Assembly (NCBI GenBank): GCA_041905785.1
Contig: JAYRKJ010000001.1
Span: forward strand, 1-64,000
DNA: 64,000 nt
Source: Roseateles_B sp041905785
GTDB lineage: Bacteria; Pseudomonadota; Gammaproteobacteria; Burkholderiales; Burkholderiaceae_C
Direction: 5' to 3'
In this document: in pieces, positions 7,981 through 17,067 of the stretch
How the letters are laid out: each line of letters starts with the position of its first letter
How positions within the stretch are numbered: position 1 is the first letter of the stretch
Made by a program: the position numbers and the translations under genes
The notes under the pieces: generated by a model
Told to the model about the DNA's origin: nothing
The model's input: only the letters and a program-made list of their open reading frames with translations
Database searches by the model: none

Positions 7981-8008
7981 TTGTCATTTCGGCATTTGAA
8001 ATTGACAA
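7981..8008. promoter_or_regulatory. Inverted repeat between ocd and lrp-type gene (likely regulator operator)
   Basis: TTGTCATTT at 7981-7989 faces AAATTGACAA at 7999-8008, a near-perfect inverted repeat in an AT-rich stretch of the 171-base divergent spacer. Lrp/AsnC regulators commonly sit on such sites between their own gene and the divergent target. Binding by the adjacent regulator is inference. Confidence 0.5.
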
Positions 8009-8062
8009 AATGGCAGAATCAGGCCCTTGTGAGCGTGCGAGGGCCGCACGAAGGAGCTGCTG

Positions 8063-8488
8063 TTGGACACCCTGGATCAGCAATTGCTGGCGCTGCTGCG
8101 CCAGGACGCCCGTGCCTCCGTGGCCACGCTGGCGGCCAAGCTCAAGGTCTCGCGCGGGACGGTGACCAATCGCATTGCCAAGCTGGAGGACAGCGGGGTG
8201 ATCGTGGGCTACACGGTCAAGCTGCGGCCCGATGTCACGCCCAATGCCATCACCGCCTGGATGAGCATCGCCGTGGAGGGCAACAAAACCCGCGAGGTCA
8301 TTGCCATCCTGCTGGGCGAGCCGGGTGTGTCCGGGCTGTTCGACACCAACGGCCGCTGGGACCTGCTGGCCGAGCTGCGCGCCGCCACGCTGGGCGAACT
8401 CGCCGAGGTGCTGGAGCGGGTGCGGCTGATCAAGGGCATTGGCGCGACGGAAACCAGCATCCATCTGCAGACTTACAAGCTGTCCTGA
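8063..8488 (+). CDS. Lrp/AsnC family transcriptional regulator
   Basis: The 141-residue protein has an N-terminal winged helix-turn-helix (LDQQLLALLRQDARASVATLA, then LKVSRGTVTNRIAKLEDSGVI, residues 3-47). The C-terminal RAM/ACT ligand-binding domain runs from about 60 to 138. It begins with TTG at 8063, supported by a strong AAGGAG at 8051-8056; no better ATG is available. The divergent ocd gene makes ornithine, arginine or proline a likely effector, as in known PutR/OcdR-type regulators, but no ligand can be read from sequence. Confidence 0.88.
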   Translation: MDTLDQQLLALLRQDARASVATLAAKLKVSRGTVTNRIAKLEDSGVIVGYTVKLRPDVTPNAITAWMSIAVEGNKTREVIAILLGEPGVSGLFDTNGRWDLLAELRAATLGELAEVLERVRLIKGIGATETSIHLQTYKLS

Positions 8489-8550
8489 GCCGGCGCTGTG
8501 CGGCGGTGGGACAGGGCGGCGGGTCATCGCGGCCGGACTTGTTCGCTGCC

Positions 8551-8565
8551 GCAAGACCTGACCCC
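8551..8565. repeat. Dispersed 16-base motif, copy A
   Basis: GCAAGACCTGACCCC lies in the 108-base space between the convergent Lrp and TVP38 genes. The same word (with R = A or G at one position) recurs at 13168-13183, 54543-54558 and 56433-56448, always at or near a gene boundary. Confidence 0.6.
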
Positions 8566-8596
8566 AGGCCAGGCGCTTGCCCTGGCGGCGGCCGGC

Positions 8597-9307
8597 TTAC
8601 TCGAGCTCGCGGGTCTGCCTGCCCAGGCGCCGTCGCCGCCAGACGAGCAGCGAGGCTGCGGCCAGCAGCAGGGCCACGGTGCCGGCCGCCAGCGGCAGCT
8701 CCAGCCTGCCCAGCAGGCGCAGCAGCGGCTCCAGGAACAGGCCGATCACCAGGGTGCTGGGCGCCATGCCTATCCAGGTGCCCAGCAGCATCTGCCAGGC
8801 CCGGATGTGCGTGGCGCCGGCCGCCATGTTCACCACCGCGAAGGGCGCCACGGGCGTCAGCCGCAGCAGGATCACCGCGATCAACCCGCGCCGGCCCAAT
8901 GTTTCGCTGAGCCATCGCACGCGCGGCCCGGCCAGCCGCAGCAGCAGCGCATGGCCCAGCCAATGGCCGATGCGATGGCTGATCAGCGCCGAAAGGCCCG
9001 CAGCGGCGAAGCACAGGGCCATGCCCCACAGCGGGCCGAAGGCGGCGATCACCAGCAGGCTCAGCACCACAAGGGGCAGGGCCAGGCACAGCGCTGCGCT
9101 CATCAGCAGCCAGATGAGCAGCGGGCCCAGCGCAGCGGCCTGTGCGCGCAGCCATGACAGCGCCTCACCGCCGCGCAGCCAGGCCTGCCAATGCGCCTGA
9201 CGCCAGGTCCAGCCCAGCAGCAGCAGACCCGCCAGCAGCCCCAGCAGCAGGGCCAGGCGCCAGATCAGGGCCGCCGGCAGCCGTCGTGGGTGCGCCCTTG
9301 GCTTCAT
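8597..9307 (-). CDS. TVP38/TMEM64 (DedA-like/SNARE-associated) membrane protein
   Basis: A 236-residue integral membrane protein with about six hydrophobic segments. The family core is ISHRIGHWLGHALL, then GRRGLIAVILLRLTPVAPFAVVNMAAGATHI (residues about 120-168), including the re-entrant RLTPVAPFAVVN loop. VTT/DedA-superfamily proteins act as lipid scramblases or flippases; several bacterial ones affect polyprenyl-phosphate or phospholipid movement. Its ATG overlaps the NRPS stop codon (ATGA), so translation is coupled to the NRPS. The context suggests that it handles a lipid or lipid-linked product of the operon, which is inference. Confidence 0.83.
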   Translation of the reverse strand: MKPRAHPRRLPAALIWRLALLLGLLAGLLLLGWTWRQAHWQAWLRGGEALSWLRAQAAALGPLLIWLLMSAALCLALPLVVLSLLVIAAFGPLWGMALCFAAAGLSALISHRIGHWLGHALLLRLAGPRVRWLSETLGRRGLIAVILLRLTPVAPFAVVNMAAGATHIRAWQMLLGTWIGMAPSTLVIGLFLEPLLRLLGRLELPLAAGTVALLLAAASLLVWRRRRLGRQTRELE

Positions 9308-12300
9308 GAAGCAGGCCGCGCGAGCAGTTGTGATTCCAGGGTGTCGGCCAGATGGTGCACATGCTCGGGATCGAACATGGAGCCGTGCAGGCCGCGCACC
9401 ACGCTGCTGCGCAGCCGTTCGCCGAAGAGACGCTCCCAGCCGTGAAAGAGCAGGCGGCTCCAGCGCAGCAGGCCGGTGGTCTTGATCAGCCAGACCGGGC
9501 TGCGGCAGGCTTCGCAGCGATGGCGGCGCAAGGCCATGACCTGGGCCACCAGTCCGGGGTCGGCAAACATGGCGCCCAGGCGCCGGCCGTTCATGCTGAG
9601 GTCTTGCACGTGCAGGCGGCGCACCAGCCAGCCCAGCGCGCGCCAGGAGCTGGTGCCGCCCAGCGCCGCGTCCGGGTGGATGCTGTCCAGCAGCACGAGA
9701 GCTTGCGGCGCAAGCCCGCGCGCTTCCAGCATCCGGCAGCAGGCCAGCGCGCTGACGCCGCCCACCGAAAATCCGGCCAGCCAGAAGCGCTGTGGATGCT
9801 CGCTGGCGATGGCATCGGCATAGACCTGGGCGAGCGCCTCCATCTGCGCCGGCGCTTCGCGCGGCGGCTGCAGCATCAGGACGCTGATGCGGCCCTCCAG
9901 GGCGCGAGCCAGGGATTGCAGGCGCAGCACGTCGCCGTGGCCGGACGCCGCCACGTAAAGGCGCGGCGCCTGCATGTCGCGGCTCAAGGGCAGCAGCACA
10001 CCGGACGCCGCCTGCGGTGCCGCCAGTGCCTGGGCCAATTGCCGAATGCTGGGGTGGTCCACGATCAGCTGCAGCGGCAGGCGGCGCCCGAGCTGGTCCT
10101 CCATGGCGCTCAGGATGGCCAGCCCGGTGAGCGAATCGCCGCCCAGATCGAAGAAGTCCTGTGCCATGCCGATGGCGTCGCGCTTCAGATGCGTTCGCCA
10201 CAGCGCCAGCAGCTGTGCCTCCATCTCGGTGGCGGGTGGCAGGTCCGCGGGGGCAGCGGCCGGGGTGGACGGCGGCGGCAACTGCTCGACGAGCAGCTTG
10301 CCGCTGCTGCTGAGGGGCAGTTCCGGAAGCAGGGTCATCGTGCTGGGCAGCAGGTAGTCCGGCAGGCGCTGGCGCAGCAGGGTCGCGAGGCCTGTTTCGG
10401 CCTCGGGGCGGGGGCCGGCCAGCCAGGCATGCAGACGCGGGCCCATGCCCTGGTCCAGGCATTGGACGAGCGCCTGGTGCACGCCGGGCAGGCTGAGGCA
10501 GGCCCGTTCCACGTCCGCCAGGTCCACACGGTAGCCGCGCAGCTTGATCTGCCGGTCCAGCCGGCCGGCGAAGTGCAGGCGCCCTTGCACGTCCAGCCAG
10601 CCGCGGTCGCCGCTGCGGTACATGCGGTCGCCGGGGTGGAAGGGGTCCGGCACGAAGGCGGCTGCGGTGTCCTGCGCCTGCAGATAGCCCAGCGCCAGCG
10701 TCGGGCCGGCGATGCAGATTTCGCCGCTCACGCCGAAGGGCTGCGGGCGAAGCTGCTCGTCCAGCACGTAGATGCGCGTGTCGTCCACGGCGCGCCCCAA
10801 GGGCAAGGCCTCGGTCTCGGGCCAGGGCTCGCAGGGCCAGGCGCTGGCGAAGATGCAGGCCTCGGTCGGGCCGTAGACGTTGTAGAGCGCTGCGCCCGTC
10901 TCGGCGAGGAAGCGGTTGGAGAGGCCGGGCGCCAGCACCTCGCCGCCGCAGCAGGCGACGCGCAGGCTGGGCACCGGGTGCTGCTGCATGCCGCTCAACA
11001 GTCCGGCCAGGCTGGATGGCACGAGGGCACAGAAGGTCACCCGGTGCCGCTGCATGAAGGCGGCCAGACGCTGCGGATGCTGGCGTCCGGGCGGCATCAG
11101 GGCCACGCTGCCTCCCTGGATCAGCGGCAGCAGCAGTTCGATCAGCGCGGGGTCGAAGCTAGGCTGGACCTGCTGCACCGATCGGTCCTGGGGGCCGATC
11201 TGCCAGCGGCGGGCCAGCCAGGCCAGGCGCCGCGCCAGGGCCTCATGGCTGACGAGAACGCCCTTGGGGCCGCCGGTGGAGCCCGAGGTGAAGAGCAGGT
11301 AGGCCGCCTGATGCAGCCGGGCGGCATCGTGGCATGCGGCGCGATCGGCGGTCTCGCCCTGCCTGCCGGCCTGCAGCTCGCCCTGCGCGGTGAGCTCGAT
11401 GCCCGGCAGCGCGGCGCTGGACCAGCGCAACACATCGGCCTGCAGTCCCAGCAGCAGGGCTGGCGCTGCGCTGCCCAGCAGCTCCCGCAGGCGATCCTGG
11501 GGCAGCTCGGTGGACAGCGGGAGCACGCAGGCCCCGCAGCGCCAGGCCGCGAACATGGCCACCAGCAGGGCAGGACTGCGATCCAGCAGCAGCGCAATGA
11601 CGCGGCCCGGACGCAGTCCCGCGGCATCAAGGGCCGCCTGCAATGCCAGGCTTCGCTGCGCCAACTGGGCGTAGCTCATCGACTGAGCCAGTGCGGGTGA
11701 CTCGTCCCAGACCAAGGCTTCGGCATCCGGGCTCAGTCCGCACTGCTCGCTGAACTGGGCCGTCACTGGGCTGGGTGCTTCGGTGCTGGCCAGGTCCTTG
11801 TGCAGTCCATGGATCAGGGCCCGGCACTCTTCCTCGGGCAGCAGCGCGAGGGCGGACAGCGGGCTGTCCAGCGCGCCGGGCAGCAGCTTCATCAGGTGCC
11901 AGAGCCGGCGCAGCAGCAGCTCGGCCTCGTCGGCCTCGAAGCATCGCTCGGACAGCTCCAGCACGAGCTCCACCTCTTCGGCCTCGCCGAACTCGCAAAG
12001 GCTCAGCGCCAGCGGATAACGCGCTTCTTCCGCGAAGCTCTGGCGCGCCTGCTCCAGGCGACAGGGCCCGAAGCGCAGGGCGTAGCTCTGGCGCTCCAGG
12101 GAGATCATCGCGTCCAGCAGGCTGTCGCGACCGCTGCGCATCAGCTGCAGCCGGTGGGCGGTTTCGCTCAAGGGATAGCGGGCATGGCGCAGGCCGATGC
12201 GGGCCTGGTGCCTGCAGTCGGCCAGCAGCTCGCCCAGCCGCATGTCGGGCTGCAGGCGCAACAGCAGGGGCTGCACGCTGACGAACATGCCCAGGGTCTG

Positions 12301-13152
12301 GCGCCAGCGCGCACCGCTGCGGTTGAGGCTGGGCATGCCGACGGCCAGGTGCTCGATGCCGCGGCTGCGCTGCAGATACAGGGCGACGGCGCACAGCGCC
12401 GCATCGAACAGGCTGGCGTCCAGCGCCTGCAGCTGGGCCTGCAGGGCCTGCAGCTCGCGCCGCGGTACCTGCAGCCGGGCCAACTGGGCACGCGGCAGGC
12501 GGTCCGGCACCGGCGCGGGGTGGCGCGGAGGCAGGGCTGCTTCCTGCAGCTGCGGCCATTGGCTCGCCCAATACTCGGCGTCACGCCGGCAGGCCGTGCT
12601 GTCCAGGTAGCTCCGGCCGGATTCGATGAAGTCGAGGTAGGCGCCGGGTTCGCCGGGCGTGATGGCGGCACCTTGCTGCAGCCGTGTGTAGCGATCGGTC
12701 CAGCGCTGCATGAACAGCTGCGTGGACCAGCCATCCATGATCAGATGATGAAAGCGGATGGAAAGCCCGTGGCGCTCGCGCCCATCCGTCAGCAGCACGC
12801 AGCGCCAGGGCGGCGCCAGCGCGAGATCGAAGCGCTGCCCGCATTCCCGGCGCCACCAGGCCAGCATCGCCGACCGCGGGTCCTGTTCCGGCGGGATGGG
12901 CACGATGTCCAGCGGCGCGTCCAGACGGGCCAGCAGGCGCTGCTGCCCGTCGGGCAGGGGCAGCAGGCGCAGGGCTTCGTTCTCGTCCACCAGCTGCTGC
13001 AGGCTGCGCCGCAACAGGTCCAGGTCCAGCGGTCCCTGCAGGAAGGCAAAGCCGCCGATGTGCAGATGCGCGCTGCCCGGCCAGGCGCGCTGGTCCAGCC
13101 AGACCTCGCGCTGGCTCAGGGACAAAGGAAGCAGGGCCTGGACCTCGTTCAT
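9304..13152 (-). CDS. Single-module non-ribosomal peptide synthetase (C-A-PCP-TE)
   Basis: A 1282-residue stand-alone module. The condensation domain (about 5-430) carries HHLIMDG at 135-141. The adenylation domain (about 460-960) has LFTSGSTGGPKG near 617, NVYGPTEACIF and a closing SSSGK lysine. The carrier domain has DFFDLGGDSL with the phosphopantetheine serine near 1005. The thioesterase (about 1045-1280) has GFSVGG. By eye the ten-residue specificity code reads roughly D-P-I-A-A-C-V-I-F-K, which I cannot match to a known substrate; Asp at the first position fits an alpha-amino acid. An N-terminal C domain in a lone module is typical of enzymes that acylate one amino acid. ATGA overlaps join it to both neighbours. 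No phosphopantetheinyl transferase or other module is nearby. Confidence 0.9.
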   Translation of the reverse strand: MNEVQALLPLSLSQREVWLDQRAWPGSAHLHIGGFAFLQGPLDLDLLRRSLQQLVDENEALRLLPLPDGQQRLLARLDAPLDIVPIPPEQDPRSAMLAWWRRECGQRFDLALAPPWRCVLLTDGRERHGLSIRFHHLIMDGWSTQLFMQRWTDRYTRLQQGAAITPGEPGAYLDFIESGRSYLDSTACRRDAEYWASQWPQLQEAALPPRHPAPVPDRLPRAQLARLQVPRRELQALQAQLQALDASLFDAALCAVALYLQRSRGIEHLAVGMPSLNRSGARWRQTLGMFVSVQPLLLRLQPDMRLGELLADCRHQARIGLRHARYPLSETAHRLQLMRSGRDSLLDAMISLERQSYALRFGPCRLEQARQSFAEEARYPLALSLCEFGEAEEVELVLELSERCFEADEAELLLRRLWHLMKLLPGALDSPLSALALLPEEECRALIHGLHKDLASTEAPSPVTAQFSEQCGLSPDAEALVWDESPALAQSMSYAQLAQRSLALQAALDAAGLRPGRVIALLLDRSPALLVAMFAAWRCGACVLPLSTELPQDRLRELLGSAAPALLLGLQADVLRWSSAALPGIELTAQGELQAGRQGETADRAACHDAARLHQAAYLLFTSGSTGGPKGVLVSHEALARRLAWLARRWQIGPQDRSVQQVQPSFDPALIELLLPLIQGGSVALMPPGRQHPQRLAAFMQRHRVTFCALVPSSLAGLLSGMQQHPVPSLRVACCGGEVLAPGLSNRFLAETGAALYNVYGPTEACIFASAWPCEPWPETEALPLGRAVDDTRIYVLDEQLRPQPFGVSGEICIAGPTLALGYLQAQDTAAAFVPDPFHPGDRMYRSGDRGWLDVQGRLHFAGRLDRQIKLRGYRVDLADVERACLSLPGVHQALVQCLDQGMGPRLHAWLAGPRPEAETGLATLLRQRLPDYLLPSTMTLLPELPLSSSGKLLVEQLPPPSTPAAAPADLPPATEMEAQLLALWRTHLKRDAIGMAQDFFDLGGDSLTGLAILSAMEDQLGRRLPLQLIVDHPSIRQLAQALAAPQAASGVLLPLSRDMQAPRLYVAASGHGDVLRLQSLARALEGRISVLMLQPPREAPAQMEALAQVYADAIASEHPQRFWLAGFSVGGVSALACCRMLEARGLAPQALVLLDSIHPDAALGGTSSWRALGWLVRRLHVQDLSMNGRRLGAMFADPGLVAQVMALRRHRCEACRSPVWLIKTTGLLRWSRLLFHGWERLFGERLRSSVVRGLHGSMFDPEHVHHLADTLESQLLARPAS

Positions 13153-14984
13153 CGCGGGCGGCTTGGCGGGGCCAGGTCTTGCCACTGCTCGATCTGTTGC
13201 AGCGCGTGGCGGTAGCCTTCGTCGGCGATCTCCTGCGCGCGAGCGTAGGCCATCAGGGCATAGTGGCTGAGATCGGGCTGCAGGTAGACGTCAGCCTGGG
13301 CGATGGTGCGCCCGCGCTGGCTGGCGCCGCCCACGTGGCCGGCGGCGTAGAGGATGTCGGCAATGCCCGGAACGGCCGGCGCGCTGCGCCGCATCAGCGA
13401 TCGCAGCCGGCTGCCGGGGCTCAGGCGATGGAGCTGCGGGTCGGCGCGCAGCTCGGCGCGTGCGTCGACGTCGATGGCGATGATCTGCCCGTTGCCCCGG
13501 CGGCGCTCCAGCGGCGTGCCCAGGCGCATGCGCATGGCCTGCACTGGCACGTTCTCCAGGATGGCGCCGTCGACCAGCAAGTCGCCGTCGTGCAGAACGG
13601 GCGGCAGCAGCCCGGCCGGGGAATTGCTGGCCAGCACCGCGCGCCACAGCGGCCCCCGGTCCAGCACCGTGGTGCTGCCGCGGCTCAGGTTGCAGCTGGC
13701 CGCGAAGAAGGGCCGCCACAGCCGCTCGATCTGTTGTTCGCCGAACAAGGCGCGAAGGTCGCGCTCGATGCGCCGGCCCCCCACCAGCGAGACCAGGGGC
13801 AGCGTGAGGCGCTCCCCGCCCGCGGCAAAGCCGCGCGTCTGGGCCAGCACGGTGGCGAGGTCATGCCCCTGGGCCAGTTGCGCGCCTATCAGAGCGCCCA
13901 TGCTGTTGCCGCCGATCAGGTCCACCGGCACGCCGGCTTCGCGCAGGGCGCGCAACACGCCCAGATGGGCAAAGCCGCGGGCGCCGCCACCACCCAGCAC
14001 CAGCCCCACGGCCTGGCCGGTGAGGAAGCGGGCCAGGCGGGCCACGTCCTCGTCGTGCCCATCGCGCAGCGGGTAGATGCGCTCCAGCTGCCGTTCGCGG
14101 GTCCAGGGTTCGGGGGCTTCGGCCTCAGGTGCCGAGACCGGGTGCAGCAGGGCCAGGTGCTGGCGCTTGAGGGACCAGCCGGTCTCGCGCTGGAGCTGGG
14201 CTTCGATCCCGCTGAGGCGGGCGTCGGCGCCGGCGCGTGCCACCAGCACCAGCTGATCGGCATGGCGAAAAGCATGGAGCGTCCAGTCGCCGGCCTGCGC
14301 GTCGGCCTCATAGACCAGGTAGTCGTGGCCATCGTCCAACTCGGCCAGGCGTTCTCGGGGGCAGGGCTGTTCGTTCAGCACGATGTCCAGGCCTGGGCCG
14401 CGCTGTCGCAGATGGCCGGTGCGGCCCAGGCGCTGCAGCGCCGCGCTCAACTGCCGGGCCAGGCCGGCAGCGGCCTGGCGGGTGCCGTCGTCCGGCGCCA
14501 GGGGCAGCACCAGGTAGGTCTGGGCCAGTCGCCGCTCGCCGCCCTCCGCCTGATTGCGCAGCCGGTCCGCGACGGTCTTGATCATCACCCGATTGAGCTC
14601 CAGCGGATGCTGCAGGAGCAGGGCTTCGTAGGACCGGCGATCCAGCAGCGCGACCAGCGAATCGCGCAGGGCGGTGACGTGCTGCGCACGCGCCTGCTGC
14701 AGGATCATGGCCAGCTCGCCCACGCTCTGGCCGGGATGGAACTGGTTGTAGAGCAGCAGCTCGCCCGCTGCCGACCTGCGCCAGGCGCGCAGGCCGCCGC
14801 TGAGCAGCACGGCCATGCTGTCGGCCGGCTCACCTTCGTGGAAGAGCGGGCTGCCGCCGGGCACGGTGTGCAGACGCATCGCGGCCGCCAGCGCCAGGCG
14901 CAGCGCGTCGGACAGGGGGCCGAACACCGCGCTGCTGCGCAGCATGGCGGCGATGCGTTCCCTGACCTGATCCGATTCGTCCAC
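13149..14984 (-). CDS. Patatin-like phospholipase with cyclic-nucleotide-binding domain (NTE type)
   Basis: A 611-residue protein from a GTG at 14984 that follows GGGGAG; an ATG at 15032 without ribosome site is the alternative. Residues 10-145 form a cNMP-binding domain (FHEGEPADSMAVLLSGGLRA). A middle region of about 150-315 is unlike CNB. The patatin domain shows the oxyanion loop GGGGARG at 331-337, nucleophile Ser361 in GNSMG, and VDGAILENVPV with the dyad Asp. This is the layout of neuropathy-target-esterase-like lysophospholipases, probably membrane-associated. The gene overlaps the NRPS start by four bases. It may supply or trim acyl chains for the NRPS; that link is inference. Confidence 0.88.
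   Translation of the reverse strand: MDESDQVRERIAAMLRSSAVFGPLSDALRLALAAAMRLHTVPGGSPLFHEGEPADSMAVLLSGGLRAWRRSAAGELLLYNQFHPGQSVGELAMILQQARAQHVTALRDSLVALLDRRSYEALLLQHPLELNRVMIKTVADRLRNQAEGGERRLAQTYLVLPLAPDDGTRQAAAGLARQLSAALQRLGRTGHLRQRGPGLDIVLNEQPCPRERLAELDDGHDYLVYEADAQAGDWTLHAFRHADQLVLVARAGADARLSGIEAQLQRETGWSLKRQHLALLHPVSAPEAEAPEPWTRERQLERIYPLRDGHDEDVARLARFLTGQAVGLVLGGGGARGFAHLGVLRALREAGVPVDLIGGNSMGALIGAQLAQGHDLATVLAQTRGFAAGGERLTLPLVSLVGGRRIERDLRALFGEQQIERLWRPFFAASCNLSRGSTTVLDRGPLWRAVLASNSPAGLLPPVLHDGDLLVDGAILENVPVQAMRMRLGTPLERRRGNGQIIAIDVDARAELRADPQLHRLSPGSRLRSLMRRSAPAVPGIADILYAAGHVGGASQRGRTIAQADVYLQPDLSHYALMAYARAQEIADEGYRHALQQIEQWQDLAPPSRPR
13168..13183. repeat. Dispersed 16-base motif, copy B
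   Basis: GGGGCCAGGTCTTGCC, reverse complement GGCAAGACCTGGCCCC, lies in the last codons of the patatin gene about 20 bases from its stop. It is identical to copy D at 56433-56448. Confidence 0.55.
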
Positions 14985-15112
14985 GCTCGACTCCCCGGTT
15001 GGCGCCGGCAGCCTGGCCGGGCGCTGCTGCATTGTGGCATCGCGACGGCCGACTGGGAGGCAAGACGTGGCCCCCGCGGGCCTGTCGCGCCAGCTCAATA
15101 GAATGCCGCGCC

Positions 15113-16084
15113 ATGCGATCGTCCGTTTTCCCGAATCCCCGCGCGCCCAGCCAGGCCCGCCGCGGCGCCCTGCTGGCCCTGCTCGCCCTGGGCCTGGCCG
15201 CCTGTTCCACCGTGCCGACCCGCAGCGTCGGCAGCGAAACCCCGGTGCCGGCCCAGCCCGCCCAGCCCATGGATCCCGTCGTGCCCTTGCCGCCGCCCAA
15301 GCCGCCCAAGGTCGGCCTGGCGCTGGGCGGCGGAGCCGCCCGCGGCTTTGCGCACATCGGCGTGATCCAGGTGCTGGAGGAGAACTGCATCAAGGTGGAC
15401 CTGGTGGCCGGTACCTCGGCCGGCAGCCTGGTGGCCTCGCTCTACGCCTCGGGCAAGAACGGCAAGGAGCTGGCCCAGATGGCCGAAGCCATGGACGAAG
15501 GCGCCATCACCGACTGGGCCTTCCCCACCCGCGGACTGATCCGCGGCGAGGCATTGGCGCGCTTCGTGCGCGAAAAAACCGGCCACCGCCTGATCGAGCA
15601 GATGCCGCTGCCGCTGGGCATCGTGGCGACGGACCTGTCGGACGGCTCGCCCATCCTCTTCCGCACCGGCGACACCGGCGCTGCGGTGCGCGCGTCCAGC
15701 TCGGTCCCTGCCGTGTTCCAGCCGGTCAAGATCGGGCAGCGCGAATACGTGGACGGCGGCCTGGTCGCTCCGGTGCCGGTGCGCTTCGCCAAGCAGATGG
15801 GCGCCGAGCTGGTGATCGCCGTGGACATCTCGGAGCCGCCGGAAGCCAAACCGCCCGGCGACGCGATGCGCATGCTGCTGCAGACCTTCTCCATCATGGG
15901 CCGCTCGATCAACAACTTCGAGCTGCGCGAGGCCGACCTCATCATCCGTCCCAGGCTGGAGGGCGTGGGCAGCGCTGACTTCTCGGCCCGCAAGCGCAGC
16001 ATCCAGGCCGGGCGCGATGCCGCCATGGCCGCGCTGCCCCAGCTGCGCCAGCGCCTGACGGCTAAGACGCGAACAGGTAGATGA
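15113..16084 (+). CDS. Patatin-like phospholipase lipoprotein (RssA/NTE29 type)
   Basis: A 323-residue precursor with a basic N-terminus and a lipobox LAAC (Cys31), so probably a periplasmic or outer-membrane-anchored lipoprotein. A proline-rich spacer (45-66) leads to a patatin domain with GGGAARG at 72-78, nucleophile Ser102 in GTSAG, and YVDGGLVAPVPV near 215 with the catalytic Asp. The family hydrolyses acyl esters of phospholipids. It is divergent from the larger patatin (minus), the two starts being about 130 bases apart, yet the two are not close paralogues: only one has the cNMP domain. Its 3' end overlaps the convergent DUF3667 gene by 23 bases. Confidence 0.88.
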   Translation: MRSSVFPNPRAPSQARRGALLALLALGLAACSTVPTRSVGSETPVPAQPAQPMDPVVPLPPPKPPKVGLALGGGAARGFAHIGVIQVLEENCIKVDLVAGTSAGSLVASLYASGKNGKELAQMAEAMDEGAITDWAFPTRGLIRGEALARFVREKTGHRLIEQMPLPLGIVATDLSDGSPILFRTGDTGAAVRASSSVPAVFQPVKIGQREYVDGGLVAPVPVRFAKQMGAELVIAVDISEPPEAKPPGDAMRMLLQTFSIMGRSINNFELREADLIIRPRLEGVGSADFSARKRSIQAGRDAAMAALPQLRQRLTAKTRTGR

Positions 16085-17048
16085 GCATGGCCGCCAGCAC
16101 CACGGACAGGCTGACGCTGTAGGCCACCAGCAGGCCCAGGGCCCGCAGCAGGGTGCTCCACCAGCGGGTGCCGTAGACGCGCTGCAGGGCCACGAGCGGA
16201 TGGACCATGATGGCCAGCGAGCACAGGAGCGCCACCGGTTCGGCCTTCAGCGCCAGCAGGGCCAGCATGGCGAACCAGAAGGCGTGCTGGTGCAGGGCGA
16301 AGACCAGGTGCTCGGTGTAGCGGCGGCGCTTGTCGATGTAGAAAAGCTTGAGCCACAGCGCAAAGGCCGGCAGCAGCACGAACATGGCCTGGCCGAGATG
16401 GTCCAGGGCGCGCGAGGGCAGGTCCGCCAGTTCCTGCTTGAGCGTGGCCGCGTCGGCCGTGAGCCGGCGCTCCAGGCGCTTGCACACCCTGGCGCTGAAT
16501 CCTTCGCAGTAGAACTGCCCCTTGTGTGTCCCGGCCCGCCAGTGTCCCAGGTCCAGCAGGGTCATCTCTTCGCGGTCCTTGGCGTCGATGACCAGCGGTC
16601 CGCTGGCCCCCTGGCCCTTCCTGGCCGGCTTGGCGGGGCTTGAGCCTGCCTGCGGGGCCGACGCCACAGGGCTCGCGGCATCCGCGGGTGCGTCGTCCGT
16701 CCATTCCATCTGGCTGCTCAGTCGCAGGGCCAGCAGCAGCACGAGAAACAGGGTCAGGTACAGGCGCAGCGGCAGGACGTAGTGCCGCCGCCGTCCGGCG
16801 AAGTACTCCAGTGTCAGCTGCCCGGGGATGAACAGGCGCCAAAGCGTGCGCCACAGCGCGCCCTCGGTGGAGAAGTAGGCGCCGCCGAACTGCTGGATGA
16901 ATTCACCCAGCGTGGGTGCCTTGACCTCGGTGTCCTGCCCGCAGTCCCCGCAAAAGCGCGGGCGCGGCACGGCCAGCGCGGCGCCGCAGTTGGGGCAATG
17001 GCCGGGGGGGGCAGGCGGGATACGTGTGAGGCTTTGCCAGAGTGACAT
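16062..17048 (-). CDS. DUF3667 membrane protein with zinc ribbon
   Basis: A 328-residue protein. The N-terminus has a four-cysteine zinc ribbon (CPNCGAAL, then FCGDCGQD, residues about 17-40), followed by the family signature around PTLGEFIQQFGGAYFSTEGAL and WRLFIPGQLTLEYFAGRRRHYVLPLRLYL. Four or more transmembrane segments follow, with an intervening Ala/Pro-rich soluble stretch. Start at the ATG at 17048. No function is established for DUF3667. The gene is monocistronic, with the phasin terminator just upstream and a convergent overlap downstream. Confidence 0.75.
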   Translation of the reverse strand: MSLWQSLTRIPPAPPGHCPNCGAALAVPRPRFCGDCGQDTEVKAPTLGEFIQQFGGAYFSTEGALWRTLWRLFIPGQLTLEYFAGRRRHYVLPLRLYLTLFLVLLLALRLSSQMEWTDDAPADAASPVASAPQAGSSPAKPARKGQGASGPLVIDAKDREEMTLLDLGHWRAGTHKGQFYCEGFSARVCKRLERRLTADAATLKQELADLPSRALDHLGQAMFVLLPAFALWLKLFYIDKRRRYTEHLVFALHQHAFWFAMLALLALKAEPVALLCSLAIMVHPLVALQRVYGTRWWSTLLRALGLLVAYSVSLSVVLAAMLIYLFAS

Positions 17049-17067
17049 CGGCGCTATTAAAGCAAAC

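Noticed and set aside
13153..13185. GTG start giving a longer NRPS beginning MARPGPAKPPA
   Set aside because: The ATG at 13152 overlaps the patatin stop as ATGA and directly precedes the condensation-domain start; the extension is encoded by the dispersed 16-base motif.
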